Positions 16,943 through 27,799 of a stretch of DNA of 64,000 bases are shown here, one piece after another. How positions within the stretch are numbered: position 1 is the first letter of the stretch; the number at the start of each line of letters is the position of its first letter. The notes below the pieces were generated by a model that was not told where the DNA came from, made no database searches, and saw nothing but the letters and a program-made list of their open reading frames with translations. The stretch comes from Pseudomonas beijingensis (GTDB lineage: Bacteria > Pseudomonadota > Gammaproteobacteria > Pseudomonadales > Pseudomonadaceae), in contig NZ_CP117425.1 of NCBI RefSeq assembly GCF_030687295.1, positions 3,290,001-3,354,000 of the forward strand. The letters are read 5' to 3'. Both the position numbers and the translations under genes were made by a program.

Positions 16943-18940
16943 ATGACTGCTGAACACCCGTCTGACCTGGCCTGCAACCCGCATTTGCCGTTGTCTCAAG
17001 CCTTGTTGTTACCGCGTATCGCGATTGAAAACACCATGCCGGTGATCGACGGCGGGCAATTTGCCGCCAAGGCCGTGGCCGGACAGGACGTGACGGTGAC
17101 CAGTAAAGTGTTCGCCGACGGTCACGACAAGCTGGCGGTGCGAATTCGCTGGCGTTCGCAGCAGGACGAGGTATGGAACAGCGAGGTCATGAGTGACCTG
17201 GGCAATAACGGCTGGCACGGTCAATTCACTGTGCCGGAGCAGGGCCGTTATGTGTTCTGTATCGAAGCCTGGATCGATCAGTTCGCCAGCTTTCGCTACG
17301 AACTGGAGAAGAAGTTCGGCGCCGGGGTGCCTATCAGCCTGGAGCTGCAGGAAGGGCGCAATCAAGTGCAGATGGCCTCCGAGCGCAGCGAAGGCGAGCT
17401 GAGCGAACAGCTGGCCGCATTGCACCATGAACTCTCCGGCCTGTTGCCGGCCGAACAGGTAGCATTGTTCCTGGCGCCGCGCAGCGCCGATCTCATGTCA
17501 CAGGCCGACCACCGGCCTTATCTGAGCATCAGCCCTCAGTACCCGTTGGACGTGGAGCGCAAACTGGCCGAATTCGCCAGTTGGTACGAGTTGTTTCCGC
17601 GCTCGATCACTGATAATCCCGCTCGCCACGGCACCTTCAACGACGTGCATTCGCGCCTGGCGATGATCCAGGATATGGGCTTCGACGTGCTGTACTTCCC
17701 GCCGATCCACCCCATCGGTCGCAGTTTCCGCAAAGGTCCGAACAACTCCCTCACCGCCGGCCCCGACGACCCGGGCAGCCCTTATGCCATCGGCAGCGAG
17801 GAGGGCGGGCACGAGGCCATTCACCCGCAATTGGGCAGCCGCGAGGACTTCCGGCGTCTGGTGGCGGCAGCTGCGGACCACGGCCTGGAAATCGCCCTCG
17901 ACTTTGCGATCCAGTGTTCCCAGGATCACCCGTGGCTCAAGCAGCACCCGGGCTGGTTCAGCTGGCGGCCGGACGGCACGATCAAATACGCGGAAAACCC
18001 ACCGAAGAAATACCAGGACATCGTCAACGTCGACTTCTACGCGGCCGATGCGATTCCCAGCCTGTGGGTGGAGTTGCGGGACATCGTGGTGGGCTGGGTC
18101 AAGGAAGGCGTGAAGATATTCCGCGTCGACAACCCGCACACCAAGCCGCTGCCGTTCTGGCAATGGCTGATCGCCGATGTCCGGGCTCAATACCCCGAAG
18201 TGATCTTCCTGGCTGAAGCGTTCACCACCCCGGCGATGATGGCGCGCCTGGGCAAGGTCGGTTATTCCCAGAGCTACACCTATTTCACCTGGCGCAACAG
18301 CAAGGCCGAACTGGCGACTTACTTCAGCGAACTCAATGAATCGCCTTGGCGCGAATGCTACCGACCGAATTTTTTCGTCAACACGCCAGACATCAACCCG
18401 GCCTTTCTCCATGAGTCGGGGCGCCCGGGCTTCTTGATCCGTGCGGCCTTGGCAACGATGGGCTCAGGCCTGTGGGGCATGTATTCGGGCTTCGAACTGT
18501 GCGAATCGGCCCCGGTACCGGGCAAGGAGGAATACCTCGATTCGGAGAAGTACGAGATTCGTCCTCGCGACTTCACCGCGCCGGGCAACATCGTTGCCGA
18601 GATCGCCCAGCTCAACCGCATCCGCCGACAGAACCCAGCGCTGCATAGCCACCTGGGCCTGAAAATCTATAACGCCTGGAACGACAACATTCTCTATTTC
18701 GGCAAGCGCACAGCCGATGGCAGCAATTTCATCCTGGTGGCGGTGAGCCTTGATCCGCACAACCCGCAGGAAGCCAATTTCGAATTGCCGCTGTGGGAGA
18801 TGGGCTTGCCGGACGATGCCCAGACCCAGGGCGAGGATTTGATGAGCGGGCACCGCTGGACCTGGTATGGCAAGTATCAGTTCATGCGCATTGACCCGGC
18901 GAACCAGCCGTTCGGGATCTGGCGGATCAGTGTGGCGTGA
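16943..18940 (+). CDS. glgE: alpha-1,4-glucan:maltose-1-phosphate maltosyltransferase GlgE
   Basis: A 665-residue GH13 enzyme that extends linear alpha-1,4-glucan with maltosyl units from maltose-1-phosphate. An N-terminal beta-rich domain (about 20-125) binds the chain. The catalytic barrel has the nucleophile Asp in KIFRVDNPHTKPLPFWQW and the acid/base Glu in VIFLAEAFTTPAMM. The GlgE hallmark VLYFPPIHPIGRSFRKGPNN is present. Length matches the family (about 660-700). It is first in a set with treS-maltokinase and glgB, which supply maltose-1-phosphate and branch the product. AAAAGGAG lies upstream of the ATG at 16943. Confidence 0.95.
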   Translation: MTAEHPSDLACNPHLPLSQALLLPRIAIENTMPVIDGGQFAAKAVAGQDVTVTSKVFADGHDKLAVRIRWRSQQDEVWNSEVMSDLGNNGWHGQFTVPEQGRYVFCIEAWIDQFASFRYELEKKFGAGVPISLELQEGRNQVQMASERSEGELSEQLAALHHELSGLLPAEQVALFLAPRSADLMSQADHRPYLSISPQYPLDVERKLAEFASWYELFPRSITDNPARHGTFNDVHSRLAMIQDMGFDVLYFPPIHPIGRSFRKGPNNSLTAGPDDPGSPYAIGSEEGGHEAIHPQLGSREDFRRLVAAAADHGLEIALDFAIQCSQDHPWLKQHPGWFSWRPDGTIKYAENPPKKYQDIVNVDFYAADAIPSLWVELRDIVVGWVKEGVKIFRVDNPHTKPLPFWQWLIADVRAQYPEVIFLAEAFTTPAMMARLGKVGYSQSYTYFTWRNSKAELATYFSELNESPWRECYRPNFFVNTPDINPAFLHESGRPGFLIRAALATMGSGLWGMYSGFELCESAPVPGKEEYLDSEKYEIRPRDFTAPGNIVAEIAQLNRIRRQNPALHSHLGLKIYNAWNDNILYFGKRTADGSNFILVAVSLDPHNPQEANFELPLWEMGLPDDAQTQGEDLMSGHRWTWYGKYQFMRIDPANQPFGIWRISVA

Positions 18941-18943
18941 CGC

Positions 18944-19032
18944 TGTGGGAGCAAGGCTTGCCCGCGATGAAGATGACGCGGTCTCCTGAGGAACGGAGGC
19001 GCCCTGTATCGCGAGCAAGCTTTGCTCCCACA
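18944..19032. repeat. REP inverted pair inside the glgE-treS operon
   Basis: It begins 3 bases after the glgE stop. The left arm is the GCAAGGCTTGCCC variant and the right arm the AAGCTTTGCTC variant, so the pair is imperfect. A lone TCCCCTCGCCACA half-site of another REP family follows at about 19055. Such hairpins can protect upstream mRNA or lower downstream expression. Confidence 0.85.
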
Positions 19033-19121
19033 AAGCGGTACGGTTTCGCTGAATCCCCTCGCCACAAAAAGATCTCACAAGCCTGTATCCCGCGGCTTTA
19101 ATGAATTATCAGGAGTTGCAA

Positions 19122-22100
19122 ATGGCGAAGAAACCCCGGTCTGCCACCTTTATCAAAGACCCGCTCTGGTACAAGGACGCGGTGATTTACCAGGTCCACG
19201 TAAAATCCTATTTCGACTCCAATAACGACGGGATCGGCGATTTCCCCGGCCTGATCGAGAAGCTCGACTACATCGCCGACCTGGGCGTCAACACCATCTG
19301 GCTGTTGCCTTTCTATCCTTCGCCTCGGCGCGACGACGGTTATGACATTGCCGAGTACCGTGGCGTCAGCCCCGACTACGGCACCATGGCCGATGCGCGG
19401 CGGTTCATTGCCGAAGCCCACAAGCGCAACCTGCGGGTCATTACCGAGCTGGTCATCAACCACACCTCGGATCAGCATCCGTGGTTCCAGCGCGCGCGCA
19501 AGGCCAAGCCGGGTTCGGCGGCGCGGGATTTCTATGTGTGGTCCGACGACGATCACAAGTACGACGGTACGCGGATCATTTTCCTCGACACCGAGAAGTC
19601 CAACTGGACCTGGGATCCGGTGGCCGGCCAATACTTCTGGCACCGTTTCTACTCCCACCAGCCCGACCTCAATTTCGATAACCCGCAGGTGATCAAGGCC
19701 GTGTTGTCGGTGATGCGCTACTGGCTGGACATGGGCATCGACGGCCTGCGCCTGGACGCCATTCCATACCTGATCGAGCGCGACGGCACCAACAACGAAA
19801 ACCTGCCTGAGACCCACGACGTCCTCAAGCAGATCCGTGCCGAGATCGACGCCAACTACCCCGACCGCATGCTGCTGGCCGAAGCCAACCAGTGGCCGGA
19901 AGACACCCAGCTGTACTTCGGCGATGTGGATGCCGAGGGTATGAACGGTGACGAGTGCCACATGGCGTTCCACTTCCCGTTGATGCCGCGCATGTACATG
20001 GCGCTGGCCCAGGAAGACCGTTTCCCCATCACCGATATCCTGCGCCAGACTCCGGAGATCCCCGCCAACTGCCAGTGGGCGATTTTCCTGCGCAACCACG
20101 ATGAGCTGACCCTGGAGATGGTCACCGACAAGGAGCGCGATTACCTGTGGAACTACTACGCGGCCGATCGTCGGGCGCGGATCAACCTGGGGATTCGCCG
20201 ACGCCTGGCACCGTTGATGGAGCGTGATCGTCGCCGCGTGGAATTGCTCAACAGCCTGCTGCTGTCGATGCCCGGCACGCCGACGTTGTATTACGGCGAT
20301 GAAATCGGCATGGGCGACAACATCTACCTGGGCGACCGCGATGGCGTGCGCACACCGATGCAGTGGTCCATTGACCGCAACGGCGGTTTCTCCCGGGCCG
20401 ACCCGGCCAGCCTGGTGCTGCCGCCGATCATGGATCCGCAATACGGCTACCAGTCGGTCAACGTCGAAACCCAGGCCGGCGACCCGCACTCGCTGCTCAA
20501 CTGGACCCGGCGAATGCTGGCGGTACGCAAGCAATCCAAGGCCTTTGGCCGGGGCACGTTGAAGATGCTCTCGCCGAGCAATCGTCGGATCCTGGCGTAT
20601 ACCCGCGAATACACCGGGCCCGATGGCAAGCACGAAATCATCCTGTGCGTGGCCAACGTGTCCCGCAGTGCCCAGGCTGCCGAGCTGGACCTGTCGGCCT
20701 ATGCCGGCATGGTCCCGGTGGAAATGTTGGGCGGCAATGCCTTCCCACCCATCGGCCAGCTGAATTTCCTGCTGACCCTGCCACCGTACGGCTTCTACTG
20801 GTTCGCCCTGGCCGCCGAAAACCAGATGCCGAGCTGGCATGTGGAACCGGCCCAAAGCCTGCCGGACTTCACCACCCTGGTGTTGAAAAAACGCCTGGAA
20901 GAGTTGCTCGAAGCGCCGTCGCGCACCACCCTGGAGCAGACCATCCTGCCGAGCTGGTTGCAGAACCGCCGCTGGTTCGCTGGCAAGGACAGTGCGATCG
21001 AGAAGGTCAATATTGTCTATGGCGTGCGCTTCGGCGATCCGCAGCATCCGGTGCTGCTCAGCGAAATCGACGTCACCAGTGCTGGCCAGACCTTGCGCTA
21101 TCAACTGCCGTTCGGCCTGCTACCTGAAGATCAGGTGGGCGCGGCGTTGCCACAGCAATTGGCATTGTCCCGCGTGCGCAGGGTTCGCCAAGTCGGTTTG
21201 ATCACCGATGCGTTCAGCTTGGAACATTTCATACGGGCCGTGCTGCAAGGCATGCAGGCCGGTACGGTGCTGCCCTGCACCGAAGGTGAATTGCGGTTCG
21301 AGCCCACCGAAGGCCTGAGCGCGTTGAACCTGGGGGCTGAGCCGGAAGTGCGTTACCTGTCCGCCGAGCAGTCCAACAGTTCGGTGGTGGTCGGCGGCAG
21401 CCTGGTGCTCAAGCTGATCCGCAAAGTCGCCTCGGGCGTGCATCCGGAACTGGAGATGAGTGCCTATCTGACGGCTGCGGGCTTCAGCAATATCTCACCG
21501 CTGCTGGGGTCGGTGATCCGCCGCGATGCCCAGGGCGAGGATGCGCTGTTGATGATTGCCCAGGGCTATTTGAGCAACCAGGGCGATGCGTGGGAATGGA
21601 CCCAGAACAACCTCGAACGTGCGTTGCGTGATGAGTTGGCCGATGCCGTGTCCGAACAGGAGCAACACTACAATGCCTTGGGCGAGCTGAAGGATTTTGC
21701 CGGCATGCTCGGTCAACGCCTGGGGGAAATGCACCAAGTGCTGGCCCAAGCCACCGACGATCCGGACTTCGCTCCCCAGGCCACCAATGCCAAGGAAGCC
21801 CAGGCCATCGGCAAGGACGTGACCGCGCAAGTGGAAAACGCCTTGCGTCTGCTCAAGCAGAACCAGGGCCAATTGAACCCGGCGGACCAGGCCATGGTCG
21901 CACGTTTGCTGGAGCACAAGAAAACCGTCCTGGCCCATATCCAGGCGTTGGCCGGCAAGGCTGTCGGTGGCTTGCGTATCCGCGTCCACGGCGACCTGCA
22001 CTTGGGGCAGGTGCTGGTGATCAAGGGCGACGCCTACCTGATCGACTTCGAAGGCGAGCCCGCACGGCCACTGCATGAACGTCGGGGCAAGCACAGCCCG

Positions 22101-22466
22101 TACAAGGACGTCAGTGGCGTATTGCGTTCCTTCGATTACGCCGCCGCCATGGCGATTCATTTGAACACTGTCGACAGCACCGCCGATGCCGATGCGGCGC
22201 GGCAACGGGTGGCAGATCGTTATTTAAAAGAGGCCCGCGAGGCATTTGTCCAAGCATATCGACTGGCGGCAGCTAGTCTTGCTCATGAATGGAAGGATGC
22301 TGAAGGCGAAGACGCTGCGCTGGCGTTGTTCGGCCTGGAGAAGGCGGCCTATGAAGTGGCCTATGAAGCCGAGAATCGCCCCGCCTGGCTGCCCGTGCCT
22401 TTGCACGGTCTGTACGGGTTATTGAGTGGGCTGAAACCCTTTTCCGACTTAGCCGGACCGATTTAG
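19122..22466 (+). CDS. treS: trehalose synthase / maltokinase fusion
   Basis: An 1114-residue bifunctional enzyme. Residues about 10-560 are a GH13 trehalose synthase that isomerises trehalose and maltose; the nucleophile is in [13 protein letters not shown], the Glu in [12 protein letters not shown] and the third carboxylate in [13 protein letters not shown]. Residues about 600-1110 are a maltokinase (Pep2-like) with HGDLHLGQV and LIDFEGEP, making maltose-1-phosphate for GlgE. The ATG at 19122 was chosen because AGGAG lies 6 bases upstream; an ATG 21 bases earlier has no such site. Fusion channels trehalose into the GlgE pathway, as in other pseudomonads. The stop is 11 bases from glgB. Confidence 0.95.
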   Translation: MAKKPRSATFIKDPLWYKDAVIYQVHVKSYFDSNNDGIGDFPGLIEKLDYIADLGVNTIWLLPFYPSPRRDDGYDIAEYRGVSPDYGTMADARRFIAEAHKRNLRVITELVINHTSDQHPWFQRARKAKPGSAARDFYVWSDDDHKYDGTRIIFLDTEKSNWTWDPVAGQYFWHRFYSHQPDLNFDNPQVIKAVLSVMRYWLDMGIDGLRLDAIPYLIERDGTNNENLPETHDVLKQIRAEIDANYPDRMLLAEANQWPEDTQLYFGDVDAEGMNGDECHMAFHFPLMPRMYMALAQEDRFPITDILRQTPEIPANCQWAIFLRNHDELTLEMVTDKERDYLWNYYAADRRARINLGIRRRLAPLMERDRRRVELLNSLLLSMPGTPTLYYGDEIGMGDNIYLGDRDGVRTPMQWSIDRNGGFSRADPASLVLPPIMDPQYGYQSVNVETQAGDPHSLLNWTRRMLAVRKQSKAFGRGTLKMLSPSNRRILAYTREYTGPDGKHEIILCVANVSRSAQAAELDLSAYAGMVPVEMLGGNAFPPIGQLNFLLTLPPYGFYWFALAAENQMPSWHVEPAQSLPDFTTLVLKKRLEELLEAPSRTTLEQTILPSWLQNRRWFAGKDSAIEKVNIVYGVRFGDPQHPVLLSEIDVTSAGQTLRYQLPFGLLPEDQVGAALPQQLALSRVRRVRQVGLITDAFSLEHFIRAVLQGMQAGTVLPCTEGELRFEPTEGLSALNLGAEPEVRYLSAEQSNSSVVVGGSLVLKLIRKVASGVHPELEMSAYLTAAGFSNISPLLGSVIRRDAQGEDALLMIAQGYLSNQGDAWEWTQNNLERALRDELADAVSEQEQHYNALGELKDFAGMLGQRLGEMHQVLAQATDDPDFAPQATNAKEAQAIGKDVTAQVENALRLLKQNQGQLNPADQAMVARLLEHKKTVLAHIQALAGKAVGGLRIRVHGDLHLGQVLVIKGDAYLIDFEGEPARPLHERRGKHSPYKDVSGVLRSFDYAAAMAIHLNTVDSTADADAARQRVADRYLKEAREAFVQAYRLAAASLAHEWKDAEGEDAALALFGLEKAAYEVAYEAENRPAWLPVPLHGLYGLLSGLKPFSDLAGPI

Positions 22467-22477
22467 TGGAGAGAATC

Positions 22478-24712
22478 ATGAGTGTCTCGAACAAAGAACC
22501 CCAGGGGCAGGCCAAAGAGTCATTGCTGCCGGCCCCCCATGACATCGACGCGCTGGTGCGCGCCGAACACCATGACCCGTTTTCCATCCTTGGCCCCCAT
22601 GGCGACGGTGCGGGCGGGCAATTCATCCGGGCTTACCTGCCCGGCGCGTTGAGCGTGCAGGTGCTCGCTCGTGACGGCGGTGAAGAGCTCGGTGACCTGC
22701 GACAGACCGAAACCCCGGGGTTGTTCGTCGGCCATTTCGATCGCGCCCAGGCGTACTTGCTGCGCACTCGCTGGGCCGGCGGCGAGCAAGTGGCGGAGGA
22801 CCCGTACAGCTTCGGGCCGCTGCTGGGGGAGATGGACCTTTACCTGTTTGCCGAGGGTAATCACCGCGACCTCAGCTCCTGCCTCGGCGCGCAACTGACC
22901 ACCGTCGACGGTATCGACGGCGTGCGTTTCGCGGTCTGGGCGCCGAATGCCCGGCGTGTCTCGGTGGTCGGGGATTTCAACGTCTGGGATGGGCGCCGGC
23001 ATCCGATGCGTATCCGCTATCCATCCGGCGTGTGGGAGATCTTCATCCCGAGGCTTGGCTCCGGCGAAGGCTACAAGTATGAAATCCTTGGGGCCCACGG
23101 CATTCTGCCCCTCAAGGCCGACCCGGTGGCGTTGGCCACGCAAATGCCGCCGGATACGGCGTCGAAAGTCGCTGCACCTTTGAAGATCGAGTGGCAGGAC
23201 GACGAGTGGATGCAAAACCGTCGCGAACGCCAGCTACCGGGCGCGCCATTGTCGATCTATGAATTGCACGCCGGCTCCTGGCAGTGCGAAATCGACGAAG
23301 CGGGGGAGGTGGCCCGGCAATACAACTGGCATGAAATGGCCGAGCGGCTGATTCCGTACGTCAAGGATTTGGGCTTCACTCACATCGAGCTGATGCCGAT
23401 CATGGAACACCCATTTGGTGGCTCCTGGGGCTATCAGCCGCTGTCGCAATTCGCGCCAACGGCACGCTTCGGTTCGCCCGACGATTTCGCCGCGTTCATC
23501 AACGCCTGCCACCAGGCCAATATCGGGGTCATCCTCGACTGGGTGCCGGCGCATTTTCCCACCGATACCCACGGTCTGGCCCAGTTCGACGGCACCGCAC
23601 TGTACGAATACGGCAACCCGCTGGAGGGTTTCCACCAGGATTGGGACACGCTGATCTACAACCTGGGCCGCACCGAAGTGCACGGTTTCATGCTGGCGTC
23701 GGCGCTGCACTGGCTCAAGCATTTCCACGTCGATGGCCTGCGGGTGGATGCCGTGGCCTCGATGTTGTACCGCGACTATTCGCGCAAGGCTGGCGAGTGG
23801 GTACCCAACCGCCACGGCGGCCGGGAAAACCTTGAAGCCATCGATTTTTTGCGGCACCTCAACGATGTGGTGGCGCTGGAAACTCCTGGCGCGCTGGTCA
23901 TCGCCGAAGAGTCCACGGCGTGGCCGGGGGTCAGCCAGAGCACCCAGCAAGGTGGCCTGGGTTTCGCCTACAAGTGGAACATGGGCTGGATGCACGATTC
24001 GCTGCATTACATCCAGCAAGACCCGGTGTACCGCGCCCATCACCACAACGAACTGAGCTTCGGTCTGGTATATGCCTGGTCCGAGCGTTTCGTGCTGCCG
24101 ATTTCCCACGACGAAGTGGTCCATGGCAAACGCTCGCTGATCGACAAGATGCCCGGTGACCGCTGGCAGAAATTCGCCAACCTCAGGGCCTACCTCAGTT
24201 TCATGTGGGGCCATCCCGGCAAGAAACTGTTGTTCATGGGCTGTGAGTTCGGCCAATGGCGCGAGTGGAACCACGATCAGCAGTTGGACTGGTACCTGCT
24301 GCAATACCCTGAGCACCGGGGCGTGCAGAAGCTGGTGAGCGATCTGAACCGGCTCTATCGGGAAGAGCCGGCGCTGCATGACCAGGATGACGCGCCGCAG
24401 GGGTTCCAATGGTTGATTGGCGACGATGCGCTCAACAGCGTTTACGCCTGGCTGCGCTGGAGCAAGGAGGGCCGGCCGGTGCTGGTGGTCGCCAACTTCA
24501 CCCCGGTGCCGCGCGAGGCCTACCGGGTCGGCGTGCCGTTCGCCGGGCGCTGGGTCGAATTGCTCAACAGCGATGCCGACACCTACGCCGGTTCCAACTA
24601 CGGCAACGGCGGTGGTGCCTCCACCGAAGAAGTGCCCAGCCACGGCCAGGCCTTGTCCCTGGAACTCAACCTGCCGCCATTGGCGGTGTTGATCCTGCGG
24701 CCGGAGGGCTAG
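22478..24712 (+). CDS. glgB: 1,4-alpha-glucan branching enzyme
   Basis: A 744-residue branching enzyme that adds alpha-1,6 branches to the glucan made by GlgE. An N-terminal extra domain (about 25-120) and a CBM48 domain ([20 protein letters not shown]) precede the GH13 barrel. Catalytic residues lie in [18 protein letters not shown] (nucleophile Asp), [13 protein letters not shown] (Glu) and [17 protein letters not shown] (Asp). The C-terminal beta domain ends in [12 protein letters not shown]. The ATG at 22478 follows TGGAGAG and is 11 bases after the treS stop, so the genes are probably co-translated. Length is normal for bacterial GlgB with two N-terminal modules. Confidence 0.96.
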   Translation: MSVSNKEPQGQAKESLLPAPHDIDALVRAEHHDPFSILGPHGDGAGGQFIRAYLPGALSVQVLARDGGEELGDLRQTETPGLFVGHFDRAQAYLLRTRWAGGEQVAEDPYSFGPLLGEMDLYLFAEGNHRDLSSCLGAQLTTVDGIDGVRFAVWAPNARRVSVVGDFNVWDGRRHPMRIRYPSGVWEIFIPRLGSGEGYKYEILGAHGILPLKADPVALATQMPPDTASKVAAPLKIEWQDDEWMQNRRERQLPGAPLSIYELHAGSWQCEIDEAGEVARQYNWHEMAERLIPYVKDLGFTHIELMPIMEHPFGGSWGYQPLSQFAPTARFGSPDDFAAFINACHQANIGVILDWVPAHFPTDTHGLAQFDGTALYEYGNPLEGFHQDWDTLIYNLGRTEVHGFMLASALHWLKHFHVDGLRVDAVASMLYRDYSRKAGEWVPNRHGGRENLEAIDFLRHLNDVVALETPGALVIAEESTAWPGVSQSTQQGGLGFAYKWNMGWMHDSLHYIQQDPVYRAHHHNELSFGLVYAWSERFVLPISHDEVVHGKRSLIDKMPGDRWQKFANLRAYLSFMWGHPGKKLLFMGCEFGQWREWNHDQQLDWYLLQYPEHRGVQKLVSDLNRLYREEPALHDQDDAPQGFQWLIGDDALNSVYAWLRWSKEGRPVLVVANFTPVPREAYRVGVPFAGRWVELLNSDADTYAGSNYGNGGGASTEEVPSHGQALSLELNLPPLAVLILRPEG

Positions 24713-24731
24713 ATCTGATTACACAGTCCCC

Positions 24732-25106
24732 TGTGGGAGCGAGCCTGCTCGCGATGCGGTCTGCCTGAGAAAGCGATGTTGGATGTGCCGCCGTCATCGC
24801 GAGCAAGCTCGCTCCCACAGGGAGTCATGGGTGACTTCCAGCTCATGGGCTCCATAGACCCAATGTGGGAGCGAGCTTGCTCGCGATAGCGGAGTGTCAG
24901 TCGACATCAATGTGGCTGACCCACCGTCATCGCGAGCAAGCTCGCTCCCACAGGGAGTCATGGGTGACTTCCAGCTCATGGGCTCCATAGACCCAATGTG
25001 GGAGCGAGCTTGCTCGCGATAGCAGAGTGTCAGTCGACATCGATGTGGCTGACCCACCGTCATCGCGAGCAAGCTCGCTCCCACAAGAAGTCGTGGGTGA
25101 CTTCAA
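24732..25106. repeat. three tandem REP pairs, 133-bp period
   Basis: REP inverted pairs lie at 24732-24819, 24864-24952 and 24997-25085. The second and third, with the linking sequence (CAGCTCATGGGCTCCATAGA and GTCAGTCGACATC), repeat at a period of 133 bases with few differences, so they arose by tandem duplication. They fill most of the 413-base gap between the convergent glgB and gudD genes; no gene was seen there. Confidence 0.9.
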
Positions 25107-25125
25107 GCAAGGGGTATTGGTCGCT

Positions 25126-26514
25126 TTAACGAACCAGGCACGGTTGCTTGTTGTTGAACGTCCAGCCCGGAATCAGGAACTGCATCGCTACCGCATCGTC
25201 CCGCGCCCCCAGGCCCATGCCTTTGTACAGCTCATGGGCCTTGGCCAATTGGTCGGTGTCCAGCTCGATCCCTAGCCCCGGTTTTTTCGGCACCTGCACG
25301 CAGCCGCCCTGGATCTGCAAGGGCGCCTTGGTCAGCCGCTGGCCGTCCTGCCAGATCCAGTGAGTGTCGATGGCGGTGATGTCGCCCGGTGCGGCGGCGG
25401 CCACGTGGGTGAACATCGCCAGGGAAATGTCGAAGTGGTTGTTGGAGTGCGAGCCCCAGGTCAGGCCCCATTCGTTGCACATCTGCGCCACTCGCACGGA
25501 ACCCTGCATGGTCCAGAAATGCGGATCGGCCAGGGGAATGTCCACGGACTGCAAGGTGATGGCGTGGCCCATCTCGCGCCAGTCGGTGGCGATCATGTTG
25601 GTCGCGGTCTTGAGGCCCGTGGCGCGGCGGAACTCGGCCATGACCTCGCGCCCCGAATAGCCGTTCTCGGCACCACAAGGGTCCTCGGCATAGGCCAGCA
25701 CCTTATGTTGGTCGCGGCACAAACGGATCGCTTCCTTGAGTGACCAGGCGCCGTTCGGGTCCAGGGTGATGCGTGCCTGGGGAAAGCGCTCGGCCAGTGC
25801 CGTGACCGCTTCGATTTCTGCGTCGCCTTGGAGCACGCCGCCCTTGAGCTTGAAGTCCTGGAAGCCATAGCGAGCCTGGGCCGCTTCGGCCAGGCGGACC
25901 ACGGCGGCGGCGTCCAGGGCCTTCTCGTGACGGACGCGGAACCAGTCGTTGTCGGCGTCCGGTTCGCTGCGATAGGCCAGGTCGGTCTGCTGGCGATCGC
26001 CGACGTAAAACAGGTAGCCGAGCATTTTCACTTCGTCGCGTTGCTGGCCTTCGCCGAGCAGGGCGGCGACCGGTACGTCCAGATGTTGGCCGAGTAGATC
26101 CAGCAGCGCCGCTTCCAGGCCGGTGACCGCGTGGATGGTGATGCGCAGGTCGAAGGTCTGCAAGCCACGGCCGCCGGCATCGCGGTCGGCGAAGGCCTGG
26201 CGCACCGTGTTGAGGATCTTCTGGTACGTGCCGATGGGGCTGCCGACCACCAGCGAGCGGGCGTCTTCGAGGGTCTGGCGAATGCGCTCGCCGCCGGGCA
26301 CCTCGCCCACGCCGGTGTGGCCGGCGTTGTCCTTGAGAATGACAATGTTGCGGGTGAAGAACGGGCCATGGGCGCCGCTGAGGTTCAGCAGCATGCCGTC
26401 ATGGCCGGCCACCGGCACGACCTGCATGCTGGTGATGATCGGGGCTTTGCTGGTTTCTGAAAGGCTCGCCACCGGACCTGCTTCGGTATTCGCGTTGAAG
26501 CTGGATGTGTTCAC
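25126..26514 (-). CDS. gudD: glucarate dehydratase
   Basis: Enolase-superfamily glucarate dehydratase, 462 residues from GTG, converting D-glucarate to 5-keto-4-deoxyglucarate in hexarate catabolism. The sequence follows E. coli GudD closely: [19 protein letters not shown], the catalytic Lys region DFKLKGGV, metal ligands in [22 protein letters not shown] and [10 protein letters not shown], and the catalytic His in [12 protein letters not shown]. The GTG at 26514 was chosen because GGGAG lies 8 bases upstream; another GTG five codons earlier is possible. The N-terminal 25 residues are extra and variable. It is divergent from a FadR-type regulator that likely controls it. No transporter or aldolase gene of the pathway is adjacent. 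Confidence 0.93.
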   Translation of the reverse strand: MNTSSFNANTEAGPVASLSETSKAPIITSMQVVPVAGHDGMLLNLSGAHGPFFTRNIVILKDNAGHTGVGEVPGGERIRQTLEDARSLVVGSPIGTYQKILNTVRQAFADRDAGGRGLQTFDLRITIHAVTGLEAALLDLLGQHLDVPVAALLGEGQQRDEVKMLGYLFYVGDRQQTDLAYRSEPDADNDWFRVRHEKALDAAAVVRLAEAAQARYGFQDFKLKGGVLQGDAEIEAVTALAERFPQARITLDPNGAWSLKEAIRLCRDQHKVLAYAEDPCGAENGYSGREVMAEFRRATGLKTATNMIATDWREMGHAITLQSVDIPLADPHFWTMQGSVRVAQMCNEWGLTWGSHSNNHFDISLAMFTHVAAAAPGDITAIDTHWIWQDGQRLTKAPLQIQGGCVQVPKKPGLGIELDTDQLAKAHELYKGMGLGARDDAVAMQFLIPGWTFNNKQPCLVR

Positions 26515-26577
26515 TGGTTTTTCTCCCACTCGTTATTTTTATGCGGGGCATCGCACAGGTGCTGATGTTGATGGACA

Positions 26578-26591
26578 TCATACAACTTGAT
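26578..26591 (+). promoter_or_regulatory. operator-like motif, copy 1
   Basis: TCATACAACTTGAT, 64 bases upstream of the gudD start. A second copy differing at one base (G for C) is at 26766-26779. The pair suggests binding sites for the divergent GntR/FadR-family regulator. Confidence 0.45.
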
Positions 26592-26765
26592 TTTTTCGAA
26601 TAACAAGCTGTTTTTCAGCATCATTGGATTGGGTGAATCGGGGTTTTATGCCGTGTTTGCTGGGTTTTTCCGGCTATTATGATTTTATTCAGCGTTTTTA
26701 TCGCCCGTGCGAAGCCGTTTTTTAAAAGATGATCTCAGGCTGAAATGAGCTGATCTTGAGTGTTG

Positions 26766-26779
26766 TCATACAAGTTGAT
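26766..26779 (+). promoter_or_regulatory. operator-like motif, copy 2
   Basis: TCATACAAGTTGAT, 72 bases upstream of the regulator start. It overlaps a TTGT-CAT-ACAA palindrome at 26763-26773, the form usual for FadR-type operators. The sequence between the two copies is AT-rich and probably holds both promoters of the 336-base divergent gap. Confidence 0.5.
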
Positions 26780-26850
26780 GGCTCGGCGGTGAGATTTACC
26801 GCGCTCGCTGGTGATACGATCAGACAGCCTGTTTTCAAGGAACCCCGGCG

Positions 26851-27564
26851 ATGCCGCAAGACACCGACGCGCCCCTGCGCAAGCGTACCCACAACCTGGC
26901 CCATGACCTGGTGACGAAGCTGAGCCAGAGCATCTTGCTGGGGCAGTTGAAGCCGGGCGAGAAGCTGCCATCGGAGGGGGCCATTGTGCAGGCCCATGGC
27001 GTCAGCCGGACGGTGGTGCGCGAGGCGATTTCCAAATTGCAGGCTTCGGGGCTGGTAGAGACCCGGCACGGCATCGGCACCTTCGTGCTGGCGCAAACCG
27101 GCGAGCCAGGGTTGCGCCTTAATGTCGACACTGCGGCAGGGGTGCGGGCGATCCTGGAACTGCGCCTGGGCCTGGAAACCCAGGCCGTCGCCTTGGCGGC
27201 CCAGCGCCGCAGCGAACACCAGCTGCAGCAGATGCGCCAGGCGCTGGACGACTATCAGCGGTTGTCCAACAACAACGACAGCTGTGTCGAAGCCGACCGG
27301 CGTTTCCATCTGCTCATCGCCGAAGCTACGAACAATGCCTGTTTTGTCGAAATCATGCAGCACCTGGGCAGTGCGATGATCCCCAGGACCCGAGTGAACG
27401 TGGCCGAGCGTGGCCAGGCCGATCTGAGCAAGCTGGCACAATGGGCCAACCTTGAGCACGAGGCGATCTTCAACGCCATCAAACGCCAGGACCCGGACGC
27501 CGCCCGCGCCGCCATGTGGCTGCACCTGACCAACAGCCGTGACCGGTTTGGCGCGGGGGCCTGA
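26851..27564 (+). CDS. FadR-subfamily GntR transcriptional regulator
   Basis: A 237-residue GntR-type regulator. The winged helix-turn-helix is at about 15-80 (KLPSEGAIVQAHGVSRTVVREAI split across the recognition helix), ending in the wing LVETRHGIGTFVL. The all-helical FCD effector domain at about 95-225 carries likely metal or ligand residues in DRRFHLLIAEATNN and NLEHEAIFNAIKRQDPDAA. Effector is probably a sugar acid, inferred from the divergent gudD. Such regulators usually repress the adjacent catabolic gene until the inducer binds. A weak AAGGAA precedes the ATG. Confidence 0.88.
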   Translation: MPQDTDAPLRKRTHNLAHDLVTKLSQSILLGQLKPGEKLPSEGAIVQAHGVSRTVVREAISKLQASGLVETRHGIGTFVLAQTGEPGLRLNVDTAAGVRAILELRLGLETQAVALAAQRRSEHQLQQMRQALDDYQRLSNNNDSCVEADRRFHLLIAEATNNACFVEIMQHLGSAMIPRTRVNVAERGQADLSKLAQWANLEHEAIFNAIKRQDPDAARAAMWLHLTNSRDRFGAGA

Positions 27565-27593
27565 CGGTTCATCGTCGCCTGACCCACCACCAC

Positions 27594-27618
27594 CATCGCG
27601 AGCAAGCTCGCTCCCACA
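27594..27618. repeat. REP half-unit
   Basis: A single CATCGCGAGCAAGCTCGCTC arm, just after the regulator gene; its partner is not adjacent and may be the arm at 27703. Confidence 0.75.
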
Positions 27619-27624
27619 AGGGAT

Positions 27625-27695
27625 CTGTGGTGCATTTGCTACCTGAGAACACCTCGAAAAAAACTGTGGTGCATGCGATACCTGAGAACACCTCG
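27625..27695. repeat. two direct repeats with a variable 4-base core
   Basis: Copies at 27625-27656 and 27664-27695 share CTGTGGTGCAT and TACCTGAGAACACCTCG but differ completely in the four bases between (TTGC versus GCGA). They sit between two REP arms. Confidence 0.8.
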
Positions 27696-27702
27696 GAACC
27701 CC

Positions 27703-27774
27703 TGTGGGAGCGAGCTTGCTCGCGATGGCGGCGGCACAGCCAACATCTCCATAACTGACCCACCGCTTCCCACA
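27703..27774. repeat. degenerate REP pair
   Basis: A full left arm TGTGGGAGCGAGCTTGCTCG followed by a right arm reduced to CTTCCCACAGG; the right arm has lost its core. Confidence 0.75.
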
Positions 27775-27799
27775 GGAGGGGCGTGGATAGTTCTGTGGA

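Noticed and set aside
19098..21104. A 668-residue minus-strand frame opposite treS
   Set aside because: Shadow of the treS gene; low-complexity composition rich in H, Q, R and V and no domain.
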